Shown: positions 1-9,089 of the stretch, one piece after another | How positions within the stretch are numbered: the first letter of the stretch is position 1 | How the letters are laid out: each line of letters opens with the position of its first letter | Assembly: GCA_030426665.1 (NCBI GenBank) | Contig: JAUHYD010000004.1 | Location: forward strand, 231,598 to 295,597 | Origin: Bacteroidia bacterium | Lineage (GTDB): Bacteria > Bacteroidota > Bacteroidia > Chitinophagales > Chitinophagaceae | DNA: 64,000 nucleotides | Direction: 5' to 3' | Program-made: the position numbers and the translations under genes | Notes under the pieces: model-generated | Seen by the model: only the letters and a program-made list of their open reading frames with translations | Told to the model about the DNA's origin: nothing | Database searches by the model: none

Positions 1-75
1 ATTGCTGACAACGATTCGCCACTTACAGAGTATACGTTTTACGACGCCCAGACCGAAGATGAAATAAAACTTTAA
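1..75 (+). CDS. 3' end of an unidentified gene (partial)
   Basis: Reading from base 1, 24 sense codons are followed by TAA at 73-75; the peptide ends DAQTEDEIKL. It is acidic and polar, like the tail of a soluble protein. The next gene is convergent and its stop overlaps this one, which is common between converging genes. The stretch is too short to assign a family, and the open frame could be chance, so confidence is limited. Confidence 0.4.
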   Translation: MADNDSPLTEYTFYDAQTEDEIKL

Positions 76-2039
76 CGACCGGTTCGATAATTGTCGAACT
101 TGTAAAAGGTTACGGTCATTTCTTTTGCTTCTTCTTCGCTCATGACTATGAATGAACGGAATTTTTCGTTTTTTCCGGAGTGCCCATTCAAAAAGTTTTT
201 GAGTTCGTAATCATTTGAGATGCTGTTGCTGACTATTACCGGTGCTTCCATAATGGGGGCTATGAATCGGTATGTTGCTGACTGTGCATCAGATGTAAGA
301 AGCTTTATAAATCTAATTTCGGGTAGAAAAACGAGGTTTCGAATCTTATCGAGTGTTGTATTTTTTAACTTGATAGACACAAATACTGGATTAGTTTCGT
401 TTTGAGGTACCATTATTGTATCGCCGGCCGTTGCCGTAAATTTTGTCAGAACAGAAAACGAAGGTTCAATGCCGGGTCCCGGCCTTTTCCTTAGCAATAT
501 TAAAGAACTAATATTCAGTATAGGTCCCATTGGCTCCGTTGCTGCTTCCGGAAGGGGGAGATAATCGTAATTGAGCTGTATTGTCGCCTTGGTCAACGAT
601 TCATCCCAGGCAAAGCATCGTTCATCTATACCTCCGTTTCTAATCAGTATATACTCCGGTCTGTCTTTACTAAGGAAGAATCGGGCATTCAAACGGTCAA
701 GCGGCTCGTTATAAGCGCTATACGATTGAGGTACCGGCCGGGGTTGGTAATTGAGGTTGTTTTTAAGGAGGATGGTAATGTCCTGTGGTAAGATATCTAT
801 CGAAGCATTGCCAACCGTATTTAATACTGACTTTGGTAGCAATGTCAGACGGTGCACCTGGGCTTGCTGGTTTTGTAAATTTAATTGATAGTTTTCAGAT
901 GTAAGCGGCTCATAGATACCCTTGCAATAGTCGCTAACAGATAGTTTTTCAATTATATCGTTGGCTTCGAGTTTGGATAGCTTTGCATCTTCCCCGGGTA
1001 GTACCCAGATAGAGAAAAGGGTGACAATATAGGCACCAATAATAGTTGTGGGGCGACGGTTGTTATTTAGTATGCCACAGGCGGCAATTAAAAAAAACGG
1101 GAAGATGGCAAAGAACTGTTCGTAATGGGGAGCGTCATACCGTACGAAGGCGTTTTTGTAAAACAGGAAACAGGTGGCGGTGCCTATAAGCAGGGCAAAA
1201 AACGCTTTTCCGGGAGTGTATCGTTTTATAGGCTTAAATGGTATTTGCCAGATTACGGTACAGGCTGCAACTATCAAAAGGTACAAGGCATGTTTGTGAA
1301 TGTTCAGAGGTAGCTTCGGAACGATGTACATGGCCCGGGCATAGTCTTTTGCGAGGAAAATGCTGTTTTTTATATAGCCGTATAGGTCTATCGGAACGAA
1401 AAAATAGATAGTGGCAAACAAAGCAGTAGATAGCAACAAGAGTATACCGGCAGACCTGCGGTTCTTGAACGAAAGAAAGACCGATATACTTAGCAGGCTT
1501 ATGAGTGCTATCAGGCCGTAATTGATTTTCATAAAAAAGAGCAATGTTCCCAAGGTGGCACTGAACGCCAACGCCGCTAATTCTTTCTTTTCCTTGAGAA
1601 TAAGTACGCCACAATACAACACAAAAAGTAAGAAGTACTCCTGAGACTGACTGGACCAACGTAGACACACCATTGCCGCAATCAGCACAGGAAGCCACCA
1701 CTTTGTGAATGGGATATAACTATAGAGCAGATAAAAAATTGCACCAAAAGAAATCAAGTCGCCCATCAGCAGCCATTGCATGCCTACGTGCTCGACATTT
1801 CGGGTGCTGAGGAAACCCAGAGGTCCGTAAGTAAAAACAAAGTCGCGGCCGAATACTAGTTTGTTTTCTAAGGCAACATTGATAGCCTGCACCCAGGATG
1901 AATCTAACGAAATACCCGGATTTGTAACAAAGCGGAACTTACATGACAGCATTGTGAGTGCCAATGCAATGAGCAGTCGGGCATTCTTAGTGATAAACTC
2001 ACGGGTATGTTTGAGTATATACATAATGTGGGTAATCAA
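72..2039 (-). CDS. large polytopic membrane protein of unknown function
   Basis: The protein has 655 residues. The N-terminal two thirds (about residues 20-350) holds roughly ten hydrophobic segments. The last 300 residues are soluble, probably periplasmic, and mostly beta-rich. A conserved-looking stretch near residues 45-75 (LDSSWVQAIN, then FTYGPLGFLS) sits in the first extracytoplasmic loop. That layout resembles GT-C-fold glycosyltransferases and related polytopic proteins, where acidic residues in loop 1 matter, but I see no diagnostic motif and do not assign a reaction. A start at the second Met (residue 6) is also possible. The divergent neighbour is a nucleotidyltransferase, so a role in surface glycans is conceivable but only inferred. 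Confidence 0.75.
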   Translation of the reverse strand: MITHIMYILKHTREFITKNARLLIALALTMLSCKFRFVTNPGISLDSSWVQAINVALENKLVFGRDFVFTYGPLGFLSTRNVEHVGMQWLLMGDLISFGAIFYLLYSYIPFTKWWLPVLIAAMVCLRWSSQSQEYFLLFVLYCGVLILKEKKELAALAFSATLGTLLFFMKINYGLIALISLLSISVFLSFKNRRSAGILLLLSTALFATIYFFVPIDLYGYIKNSIFLAKDYARAMYIVPKLPLNIHKHALYLLIVAACTVIWQIPFKPIKRYTPGKAFFALLIGTATCFLFYKNAFVRYDAPHYEQFFAIFPFFLIAACGILNNNRRPTTIIGAYIVTLFSIWVLPGEDAKLSKLEANDIIEKLSVSDYCKGIYEPLTSENYQLNLQNQQAQVHRLTLLPKSVLNTVGNASIDILPQDITILLKNNLNYQPRPVPQSYSAYNEPLDRLNARFFLSKDRPEYILIRNGGIDERCFAWDESLTKATIQLNYDYLPLPEAATEPMGPILNISSLILLRKRPGPGIEPSFSVLTKFTATAGDTIMVPQNETNPVFVSIKLKNTTLDKIRNLVFLPEIRFIKLLTSDAQSATYRFIAPIMEAPVIVSNSISNDYELKNFLNGHSGKNEKFRSFIVMSEEEAKEMTVTFYKFDNYRTGR

Positions 2040-2178
2040 CTAAAAATACACATTTAAGTTTGTTAGACGGGTATCGATATCAATTAGTTAAAAGCGCAGC
2101 AGACAAACAATAACTTATTGTTATAGCCGGCGCGCCCTTAATTAGAAAACTGTACATTTACAGTTCAATTTATCAGTC

Positions 2179-3177
2179 GTGAAAGCAATAATCCCCGTTG
2201 CCGGGGCGGGAACAAAGTTGCGCCCCCTTACATATACACAGCCGAAGGCATTGATTCCTATTGCCGGAAACACCATTTTGGGTGTAATAGTCGATCAGCT
2301 GTTAGATGCTGGTGTCACAGAGTTCGTATTTGTTATCGGCTATCTGGGAGAAAAAATTCAGCACTACATTGAGAAAACCTACCCGAACATAAAGCGAACT
2401 TTTGTTACCCAAACAGACAGGCGGGGAACCGGAGATGCAATATGGATAACGAAAGAGGCTGTGGCTGGCGATGAGGTGATGATAGTTCTTGGAGATACGG
2501 TTTGTGACTACAATGTAAAGGAAACAATCAGTCAGCCGGTATCTCAGATTGGTGTTCGGAAGGTGGACGACCCGCGTTGTTTCGGCGTAGCGGAGCTCGA
2601 CGACAGCGATAAGGTTACCCGCATGGTCGAAAAGCCTTTGATTCCTAAGTCTAACATGGCGATGGTAGGAGTTTACTACATAAAGGAAACACCCGCCATG
2701 TATGATGCGCTGGAAAAAAACATGAATGAGCCTGCCGATGAAAAGGGCGAGTACCACCTCACCAATGCTTTGCAAATGATGGTGGAAGATGGTATTTCGT
2801 TTCATGCATTCAGAGTAAATAACTGGTTTGATTGCGGTAAGAAGGAAACGCTACTTTCTACAAACGCTACCTTGCTGCGGCAGATGGACGAATCTCAACC
2901 GGAAAGACCCTCATACGACTTTGAGAATACAGTGATTATTCATCCGGTGCATATAGCAGAAGGTTGCGAGATTCGCCATAGCATCATAGGACCGAATGTA
3001 TCAATTGGAGAGCATACCAAGGTAGAGAAGTCTATAATGCACGACTCCATCATAGGGTCCTATGCCGAGTTGCAGCAAGTTGTGCTTAACTCATCAATTA
3101 TTGGCAACGACGCCTATGTGCGGGGACTAAGCCAAAGCCTGAATATAGGCGACAATACAGAAATAGACTTAGGGTAA
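2179..3177 (+). CDS. sugar-phosphate nucleotidyltransferase (glucose-1-phosphate thymidylyl/uridylyltransferase-like)
   Basis: The enzyme has 332 residues and starts at GTG. The N-terminal GT-A-like nucleotidyltransferase domain has the signature VAGAGTKLRPLT at residues 7-18, followed by PKALIPIAG, the NTP- and sugar-phosphate-binding loops of the RmlA/GalU superfamily. From about residue 250 a left-handed beta-helix of hexapeptide repeats begins (IIGPNVSIGEHTKV and similar). Such proteins make NDP-sugars for surface polysaccharides; the exact base and sugar cannot be read here. The domain order resembles RmlA-like or GlmU-like enzymes of Bacteroidota and archaea. A -7-like TACATTTA lies just upstream. 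Confidence 0.85.
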   Translation: MKAIIPVAGAGTKLRPLTYTQPKALIPIAGNTILGVIVDQLLDAGVTEFVFVIGYLGEKIQHYIEKTYPNIKRTFVTQTDRRGTGDAIWITKEAVAGDEVMIVLGDTVCDYNVKETISQPVSQIGVRKVDDPRCFGVAELDDSDKVTRMVEKPLIPKSNMAMVGVYYIKETPAMYDALEKNMNEPADEKGEYHLTNALQMMVEDGISFHAFRVNNWFDCGKKETLLSTNATLLRQMDESQPERPSYDFENTVIIHPVHIAEGCEIRHSIIGPNVSIGEHTKVEKSIMHDSIIGSYAELQQVVLNSSIIGNDAYVRGLSQSLNIGDNTEIDLG

Positions 3178-3202
3178 CCGCCGCAGAGTTTAATAGATAG
3201 TA

Positions 3203-4744
3203 TTAATTTACCTTAAACCGTATATCTGCGGAATAGGGCATAACCGTTACCTGATACCGTTTGTTGTTTATAGCTTGAAGCGTATTCAGGTCGTACATGG
3301 TGTACCACCCTGCTCTGCCACCACATGCCGTGGCATGATGAGGTGCAGGGCCATCCGGGTTTGCATTAGTGCTTGCCACCAATACTTTTCCATTGATGTC
3401 ATCAACTGCCAAGCCATGTGGCTGATAGAAGTCGCCTTTCAACACATCTACAATGGCATAAGTGTTATAATTGATAACATAGACAGAGCCTTTCCTGCCC
3501 GGCAGCGGGTTCGTCTCGTCTTCCATGCAGGTCACAAACAGGTAAGGTTTGGTGTGAGATATTGCCATCTCTTGTGGGAACTGACCAACCGGAATAGCAG
3601 CAAGAATGGCATCGGTATGGGCATCAAGTACCCGAATTTCGTTGGTGCTCTGGCAAGTGAGAAAATATTTATTGTAGTCGGGTGCCATCAGAATTTCATG
3701 TGGATTAGGCGAGTGGTTGTCACCTGCATTTGTAGCCACAGGGCTATTCCCATCGATACTTACCTTTCGGTAGTGGGGGATATTTGGTGCATACCTGTAA
3801 ACAACATTGCCGTATTGAGCAGTAATGAACATTGTATCAAAAGCTCTGGTACTGGCAATACCATGGGGGTACACAAATGTGCCTGCACCGCTGCCTGTCA
3901 GCCAGGGCTGAAGCGTCATGCTAGAGGTGTTGGCAAATACGACCCTACCGTTGCTCGTCCAGTCTGTAGTAGCAAGTGCTGTGTCGGCAGGTGCTACATA
4001 GAGGATATTCCAGGAACCGTTACCCAGAGTTACATCGCTAATAACGCCGTCCGTACGCGTCTCAATTTTTTGTATGGCTTTGCCACTCAGGAAACTAACA
4101 TAGGCATGTGCTCCGTCAGAAGTGAACTTCAGGCAGTGAGGGCTTTCTATGCTTGAGCTGTCGGTACCTATTTGTATATAGCGCATTACCAGATTGCTCT
4201 TGGCATCTATCACCGCCACTTGGTCGCACCCCTGCTGGGTAAGGTAGAATTTTTGCCTTGTCTCTTCGTCGCCGGAAAAAGGAATGTTGCCGTTGATGTC
4301 GGGTGCTCCACGGCCAATCCAGTCTTTTAGCGTATTATATTCGTCGTCAGAAAGTACATTGGCGTTTTTGCCCGAAGGGTCATAAGGCATCGTAGGGAGC
4401 GTAGTGGTACCTCTTGAGGTGTCGGTGTTAATAAAATACATCAGCGGACTGAATTCCGGACTGTATGCAACTATAGATGCCCCGCTGCTGCCGCCAAGTA
4501 ATAAGTGCTCCCAGGTGTCCATGAGAAGCCCTGCAGCATTATTGTAACTGGCCGCATTGTGGCAGCCCGCTGTTGCGCACTTGTTGATAAGGATTTTCCC
4601 CACCTCTGCGGGAAACTGACCGTAGTCGGGCTCGGGTTCTATATTTGGTATAGGGTGCTTGCATGCTGTAATCGTGAGCAAAGCAAATGCTGTGGTTATA
4701 AGGCTCCCGAAAATAAGTTTTCGCATGATGATGGTACTTGACAT
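3203..4744 (-). CDS. cytochrome-c-like domain plus YncE-type beta-propeller lipoprotein
   Basis: The protein has 513 residues. A signal sequence ends in TITAC (Cys28), so it is a predicted lipoprotein. A heme-type motif CATAGCH follows at residues 56-62; its spacing is CX4CH rather than CX2CH. The remainder from about residue 165 is a seven-bladed-type propeller of the YncE/surface-antigen class (VAVIDAKSNLVMRYIQIG, IRVLDAHTDAILAAIPVG). Such proteins are exported and may bind heme or metal; no enzymatic role is certain. A -7 element (TAACTTTA on the minus strand, 4752-4759) lies 7 nt before this ATG and supports it over the internal Met at 4726. Confidence 0.75.
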   Translation of the reverse strand: MSSTIIMRKLIFGSLITTAFALLTITACKHPIPNIEPEPDYGQFPAEVGKILINKCATAGCHNAASYNNAAGLLMDTWEHLLLGGSSGASIVAYSPEFSPLMYFINTDTSRGTTTLPTMPYDPSGKNANVLSDDEYNTLKDWIGRGAPDINGNIPFSGDEETRQKFYLTQQGCDQVAVIDAKSNLVMRYIQIGTDSSSIESPHCLKFTSDGAHAYVSFLSGKAIQKIETRTDGVISDVTLGNGSWNILYVAPADTALATTDWTSNGRVVFANTSSMTLQPWLTGSGAGTFVYPHGIASTRAFDTMFITAQYGNVVYRYAPNIPHYRKVSIDGNSPVATNAGDNHSPNPHEILMAPDYNKYFLTCQSTNEIRVLDAHTDAILAAIPVGQFPQEMAISHTKPYLFVTCMEDETNPLPGRKGSVYVINYNTYAIVDVLKGDFYQPHGLAVDDINGKVLVASTNANPDGPAPHHATACGGRAGWYTMYDLNTLQAINNKRYQVTVMPYSADIRFKVN

Positions 4745-4751
4745 TACCTAC

Positions 4752-4759
4752 TAAAGTTA
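4752..4759 (-). promoter_or_regulatory. Bacteroidota -7 element before the propeller lipoprotein
   Basis: Minus-strand TAACTTTA matches TAnnTTTG except for the last base. It ends 7 nt before the ATG at 4744, implying a nearly leaderless mRNA. Confidence 0.4.
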
Positions 4760-5000
4760 CGCACTTTTATGGGAAAGAAGCTAAGAATCAAGGTTCCGGC
4801 AACCTGTCGGCAGATTTTTCAGAGAAGTGATTAACTGATGGTTTGAGACTTTGATGGGTTTAGCAAGACGCGCTTAATCAAAACGGCAAATAGTAAAAAC
4901 TGACCCGCCGGTATTGAATTTTCGTTCCCGTCAAATTCCTACGTATTTTGCAGGTTGATTTTACTGATTATTGCCTGCCGGGCTAAAAATCGCCAATGAC

Positions 5001-5615
5001 ATGAACGATACCATTTTTACTGATAAAGAACTTATTGCTGAGATTTCAAAATATGCACGCGTTAAGCAGATAGACCGAGAGGAGGTGTTGATAGAGCCGG
5101 GGGATGATATTGTGTTTGTGCCTATTGTGCGGGAAGGTGTGTTGAGAATAGTCCGGCAAAATGAAGAAGGAAGGGAAGTATTCCTTTATCACTTGTACCC
5201 CGGGCAGACATGTGCTATGGCTATTAACTGTTGTCAGGGGAATAAAAAGAGTACAGTAAAAGCCATCGCAGAAGAAGACGCTGAAGTATGGCAGATTCCC
5301 GTAAAGATGGTAGATGAATGGTTTAAGTACCAGGAGTGGAAAACCTACATTAATAGTACATACAGTCAGCGATTTGCAGAACTGCTGGAGGTTATAGACC
5401 TCATAGCATTCAGCAATATGGATAAGCAGTTGTGGCACTATTTGCAACAGCGGGCGCGTGCTTCCGGCGTAAAAAAACTGCAGATTACACACCAAAGCAT
5501 TGCCGACGAGTTGCATACACATCGGGAAGTCATCAGCAGGCTTTTACGGAGCATGGAGCAGAAAAGTATGCTGCTATTAGGGAGAAACACCATAGAGCTG
5601 TTGGAAGGCGAATGA
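5001..5615 (+). CDS. Crp/Fnr family transcription regulator
   Basis: The protein has 204 residues from the ATG at 5001 (an in-frame TTG lies 30 nt upstream). It has an N-terminal cyclic-nucleotide-binding-type jelly roll (residues about 15-120, with VREGVLRIVRQNEEGREVFLY) and a C-terminal winged helix whose recognition region reads ITHQSIADELHTHREVISRL. I see no Fe-S cysteine cluster of the FNR type. In Bacteroidota such proteins usually respond to small molecules or redox. The gene lies alone, divergent from the cytochrome-like lipoprotein gene, which could be its target by position only. Confidence 0.85.
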   Translation: MNDTIFTDKELIAEISKYARVKQIDREEVLIEPGDDIVFVPIVREGVLRIVRQNEEGREVFLYHLYPGQTCAMAINCCQGNKKSTVKAIAEEDAEVWQIPVKMVDEWFKYQEWKTYINSTYSQRFAELLEVIDLIAFSNMDKQLWHYLQQRARASGVKKLQITHQSIADELHTHREVISRLLRSMEQKSMLLLGRNTIELLEGE

Positions 5616-5754
5616 TATCGAATGAATAGGGGTTGATAACATTCGGCGAATTGCTTCGGGTTTCAAATATTTGTTTTGCATTGTGTTTCAACTTTATACA
5701 CAGCAATGCTTTGTTTATGTAGATGATTCGGGTGGTTATTTTAACATTCCCGGC

Positions 5755-5786
5755 TTGGGTGTCCGTATGCGTTTTCGTAACTTTGC
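5755..5786 (+). promoter_or_regulatory. predicted promoter of the acetyltransferase-racemase-symporter operon
   Basis: TAACTTTGC at 5778-5786 fits the -7 consensus TAnnTTTG, with a TTG at 5755-5757 about 20 bp upstream as the -33 element. It would start a transcript near 5791 and leave a leader of roughly 215 nt before the first gene. Confidence 0.5.
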
Positions 5787-5821
5787 AGCTGTTTCTTCAG
5801 GGAGCATCGTCGGGTCACTTT

Positions 5822-5941
5822 AAATCAAGTTTGATTTTGTCTGTAAGGCCGGAGGTGTTCCTCAGGTTTAATAAGGAGTAGTTGTACTCCCTCATCAAAA
5901 CCGGCACAAGGGGGTCGGTAAAATTACATCACGGAATTTTA
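5822..5941 (+). ncRNA. structured 5' leader, candidate cis-regulatory RNA
   Basis: Hand folding shows a small hairpin (AATCA/TGATT, 5823-5836). Then comes a branched structure closed by GCCGG (5848-5852) with CCGGC (5901-5905), enclosing an AGG/CCT hairpin (5853-5862) and the strong hairpin GGAGTA-gttg-TACTCC (5875-5890). The 3' strand of the closing stem can instead pair downstream: ACCGGC (5900-5905) with GTCGGT (5914-5919, one G-U pair). A further hairpin TAAAATT/AATTTTA (5919-5941) follows. Mutually exclusive stems are typical of riboswitches and attenuators. I could not match it to a known class. Confidence 0.45.
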
Positions 5942-6007
5942 AGGCGTACATTTTACTAATTGTATAGCTTATATATAGCCTCGAAAGGGGGATAAAAATC
6001 AATTATA

Positions 6008-6454
6008 ATGACTTTAATTAAAACATATGACGGTACATCAATACCGAACGGCGAAATAAGGAATCAGATAGCTTCTTTTCTGTTTAAAAACCTGGATGAG
6101 TATGGTGACCCGGAAGCTGACATAACAAAAGCGATGGACTATGCGCTGGGCGAAAACAATGCCCCCGGCGGGCTGCTGGTAACGGCCTGGGACGATGAGA
6201 AGATGACAGGAGCGGTAGTACTGAACAAAACAGGTATGAAGGGCTACATACCAGAGAATATCCTTGTGTATATAGCAACCGACAGGCAATATCGGGGTAA
6301 GGGTATTGGTAAACAGCTTATGGCTAAAGCAATTGAACAAACAGAAGGAGATATAGCACTACATGTAGAACCGGAAAACCCGGCAAAAATGTTGTACGAA
6401 AAGCTAGGCTTTACAAATAAGTATCTCGAAATGCGTCTAAAAAAACAGAAATAA
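6008..6454 (+). CDS. GNAT family N-acetyltransferase
   Basis: The enzyme has 148 residues. The acetyl-CoA-binding motif A is clear at about residues 95-110 (YRGKGIGKQLMAKAIEQ), after a strand ILVYIATD; the C-terminal part (LYEKLGFTNKYLEMRL) fits motif B. The family moves an acetyl group from acetyl-CoA to an amine, and the substrate is not readable. The stop codon shares one base with the start of the racemase gene (TAATG), so the two are translationally coupled. With the racemase and symporter next door, an amino acid is the most reasonable acceptor; this is inference. Confidence 0.8.
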   Translation: MTLIKTYDGTSIPNGEIRNQIASFLFKNLDEYGDPEADITKAMDYALGENNAPGGLLVTAWDDEKMTGAVVLNKTGMKGYIPENILVYIATDRQYRGKGIGKQLMAKAIEQTEGDIALHVEPENPAKMLYEKLGFTNKYLEMRLKKQK

Positions 6455-7584
6455 TGGCATTTGTAACACTGAATACAAAGAAGCTTAAGGAGAACTATGA
6501 GCACCTCGATACCCTTTTCAAAAAGCACAATATCGAATGGTCTATAGTGGCTAAGGTGCTGTGTGGTAACAAGAAGTATCTGGAACAGATAATGGGGCTT
6601 GGTATCAAACAGATATGTGACAGCCGTATAGGCAACCTGAAAATGATAAAAAGCATTGCGCCTCAGATAGAGACTGTCTATATCAAGCCTCCTGCAAAAA
6701 GAAGCGTTGCACGGGTAGTGCAATATGCTGATGTGAGCTTTAATACAGAGTACGCAACCATTAAGGCTTTGTCAGATGCAGCAGTTGCACAAAACAAGCT
6801 GCACAAAATAGTGATAATGATAGAGCTCGGTGAGTTGCGTGAAGGGGTAATGGGTGAGCAGTTTATGGATTTTTACTCAAAGGTATTTGAGCTGCCGAAT
6901 ATTGAGGTGGCGGGTATTGGTACCAACCTTACCTGTATGTATGGTGTACTGCCCAATCATGACAAGCTGATTCAATTATGTCTGTACAAACAATTAGTTG
7001 AGTTCAGGTTTAATAAAACGATACCCTACATTTCCGGAGGTGCTTCGGTCACCATTCCATTGATAGAGCGAAATCTGCTGCCGGCCGGCATAAATCACTT
7101 TCGTGTTGGCGAAACGCTTTTTCTGGGTACGGATGTGTACAACAGCAAGCCGTTTGACGAGATGCATAATGATGTGTTTCGCCTCTATGCAGAAATCATT
7201 GAACTGAATGAAAAGCCGCAAATGCCTATCGGCGAGATGGGAAATAACCTTACCGGCAGCCCGATGACGTTTGATGAATCTTTGACGGGAGGTACCTCAT
7301 ACCGCGCAATTGTTGATGTTGGCCTCCTGGATGTAGAAGACGGGCATATATCTCCTGTAGGTAAAGATATACAGATTGCAGGTGCAAGCTCTGACATGAT
7401 AGTGCTGGACCTGGGTACTAATGAGCAAGGGCTCAAGGTCGGAGATCTCGTAGAGTTTAGCTTAGACTACATGGGAATATTACGTATTATGAATTCAGAC
7501 TACGTTGAAAAACGTTTTGAAGGTCCGCCACTTTTTGTAGGTCCTGCAACTAAAAAAAAAACAGAATTGGTGGCAGCTCGATAG
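6454..7584 (+). CDS. alanine/ornithine racemase-like PLP enzyme (fold type III)
   Basis: The enzyme has 376 residues. The N-terminal TIM-barrel start IEWSIVAKVLCGNKKYLEQI carries the expected PLP lysine (K34). A glycine-rich PLP-phosphate region (ISGGASVTIPLI) lies near residue 190, followed by INHFRVGETLFLG. This resembles the YhfX/Orr-type branch of the alanine racemase family, which acts on amino acids such as ornithine, rather than Alr of cell-wall synthesis. The substrate is uncertain. It overlaps the GNAT gene by one base and precedes a Na+/solute symporter, which suggests uptake and stereo-inversion or acetylation of one amino acid. Confidence 0.8.
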   Translation: MAFVTLNTKKLKENYEHLDTLFKKHNIEWSIVAKVLCGNKKYLEQIMGLGIKQICDSRIGNLKMIKSIAPQIETVYIKPPAKRSVARVVQYADVSFNTEYATIKALSDAAVAQNKLHKIVIMIELGELREGVMGEQFMDFYSKVFELPNIEVAGIGTNLTCMYGVLPNHDKLIQLCLYKQLVEFRFNKTIPYISGGASVTIPLIERNLLPAGINHFRVGETLFLGTDVYNSKPFDEMHNDVFRLYAEIIELNEKPQMPIGEMGNNLTGSPMTFDESLTGGTSYRAIVDVGLLDVEDGHISPVGKDIQIAGASSDMIVLDLGTNEQGLKVGDLVEFSLDYMGILRIMNSDYVEKRFEGPPLFVGPATKKKTELVAAR

Positions 7585-7643
7585 CGATTATTCCCGATAA
7601 TCACATAAATCATACTGACTAACATTATAAAACTCCAAGCCGA

Positions 7644-9089
7644 ATGACCTGGATAGATATACTCATTTTTGTTGTTTATTTCATAGTGATGCTGGGTGTA
7701 GGTTTTTACTTTTCGGGAAAGCATAGCGATGAACGCGATTACTTTACCGGAAGTGGAACCATGAGTAGTGGCCATGTAGGGTTGTCGGTTGTGGCAACAG
7801 ACGTAGGCGGTGGCTTTTCTATAGGCCTCGGTGGTATAGGTTTTACAATGGGTTTGTCAGGGTCGTGGTTGCTCTTTACAGGACTTATCGGAGCGTGGGT
7901 AAGTGCTGTTTTTCTGATTCCCTTAGTTTTTCGTTGGCAGGAAGCTCATGGCAGGCACTTTCTTACGTTGCCGCAGGTTTTCGAGTTTTTGTACAACAAG
8001 AAGGTCGCACTCGTAGCCGCAATAATCTGTATAATAGGATATACAGGTTTCACCAGTTCTCAGTTGCTTGCAGGTGCCAAGCTTACTACAGCAACATTCC
8101 CGCAGATGAGTACCAACAGTATGCTTTGGATAATGGGTGCGATAGCCGTTATCTACACGATGCTGGGTGGGATGAAGGCTGTAATATATACCGATACCGC
8201 ACAATGGATTATTCTGCTGGCCGGATTGATGGGTGTAGCCATACCTATGGCGTGGACAAAGTTGGGCGGTTATGCAGGTATCTCGCCATACCTGACCGAT
8301 GATATGTTGTCGTTGACAAACATCACCTGGCAACAGATTGTAAACTGGAGTGTGACCATTATTCCTATCTGGTTTGTTGGTATGACATTGTACCAGCGAA
8401 TATTTTCCTGCAAGGATGAAAAGGCTGCAAAAAGAGCATGGTACTTTGCAGGTGTACTCGAGTGGCCTTTTATGGCGTTCACGGGCGTGTTGTTGGGGAT
8501 GCTGGCAAATGTGGCGATACAGAAAGGAATAGTGCCGGTGGAAGGCGGTGTATTGCACGACCCCGAAATGGGGCTGCCGCTACTCATTAAGCACATACTA
8601 CCGGTAGGGTTTACGGGTATTGTTATTGCTGCTTACTTTTCTGCTGTATTGTCAACTGCCGATAGCTGTTTGATGGCAGCATCGGGCAGCGTGGTCGGCG
8701 ACCTGATACCTGTAAAGAGAAAAGGAGAGAACAAAGATGTGGTACGCTTTTCTCAGGTAGCTACATTTTTGATAGGCGTACTAGCAATATTGCTTGCTTC
8801 CACAATGGAGAATGTACTTTCGCTGATGTTATATGCTTATGCCTTTATGGTGTCGGGCTTATTTGTGCCGGTGGTAGCTGCGATGTTTCTGAAGGATAGA
8901 TACCCTCAGCCCGCATTGATATCTATGATAACGGGCGGCACTATTACTATTTCGCTCATTATCTCAGAGGTTCCCCTGCCATTTGGCCTGGATGCCAATA
9001 TATTCGGGTTGGGTGCTGCAGCAGTAGTCTATATTGTTGTTCACAACATCGTTTCCGGCAGAAAGGTTGCAGCGCAAGCTACATCATGA
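7644..9089 (+). CDS. sodium:solute symporter (SSS family)
   Basis: The protein has 481 residues and about 13 hydrophobic helices, as expected for the SSS/LeuT-fold family. The N terminus (DILIFVVYFIVMLGVGFYFS, then DYFTGSGTMSSGHVGLSVVA) and the segment AAYFSAVLSTADSCLMAASG near residue 335 are family hallmarks; the latter holds Na+-site serines. Substrate cannot be deduced from sequence. It follows the racemase by 59 nt in the same direction and is probably in its operon. The 3' end overlaps the convergent ClC gene by 6 bp. Confidence 0.85.
   Translation: MTWIDILIFVVYFIVMLGVGFYFSGKHSDERDYFTGSGTMSSGHVGLSVVATDVGGGFSIGLGGIGFTMGLSGSWLLFTGLIGAWVSAVFLIPLVFRWQEAHGRHFLTLPQVFEFLYNKKVALVAAIICIIGYTGFTSSQLLAGAKLTTATFPQMSTNSMLWIMGAIAVIYTMLGGMKAVIYTDTAQWIILLAGLMGVAIPMAWTKLGGYAGISPYLTDDMLSLTNITWQQIVNWSVTIIPIWFVGMTLYQRIFSCKDEKAAKRAWYFAGVLEWPFMAFTGVLLGMLANVAIQKGIVPVEGGVLHDPEMGLPLLIKHILPVGFTGIVIAAYFSAVLSTADSCLMAASGSVVGDLIPVKRKGENKDVVRFSQVATFLIGVLAILLASTMENVLSLMLYAYAFMVSGLFVPVVAAMFLKDRYPQPALISMITGGTITISLIISEVPLPFGLDANIFGLGAAAVVYIVVHNIVSGRKVAAQATS

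Noticed and set aside
3275-4156. 293-codon plus frame within the propeller lipoprotein gene
   Set aside because: It lies antisense to a gene with signal peptide, heme motif and propeller repeats; composition is not coding-like.
5822-5941. Lysine, TPP or hammerhead-type RNA in the leader
   Set aside because: I compared the conserved core sequences of these classes by memory; none matches, so the leader is listed as unclassified.
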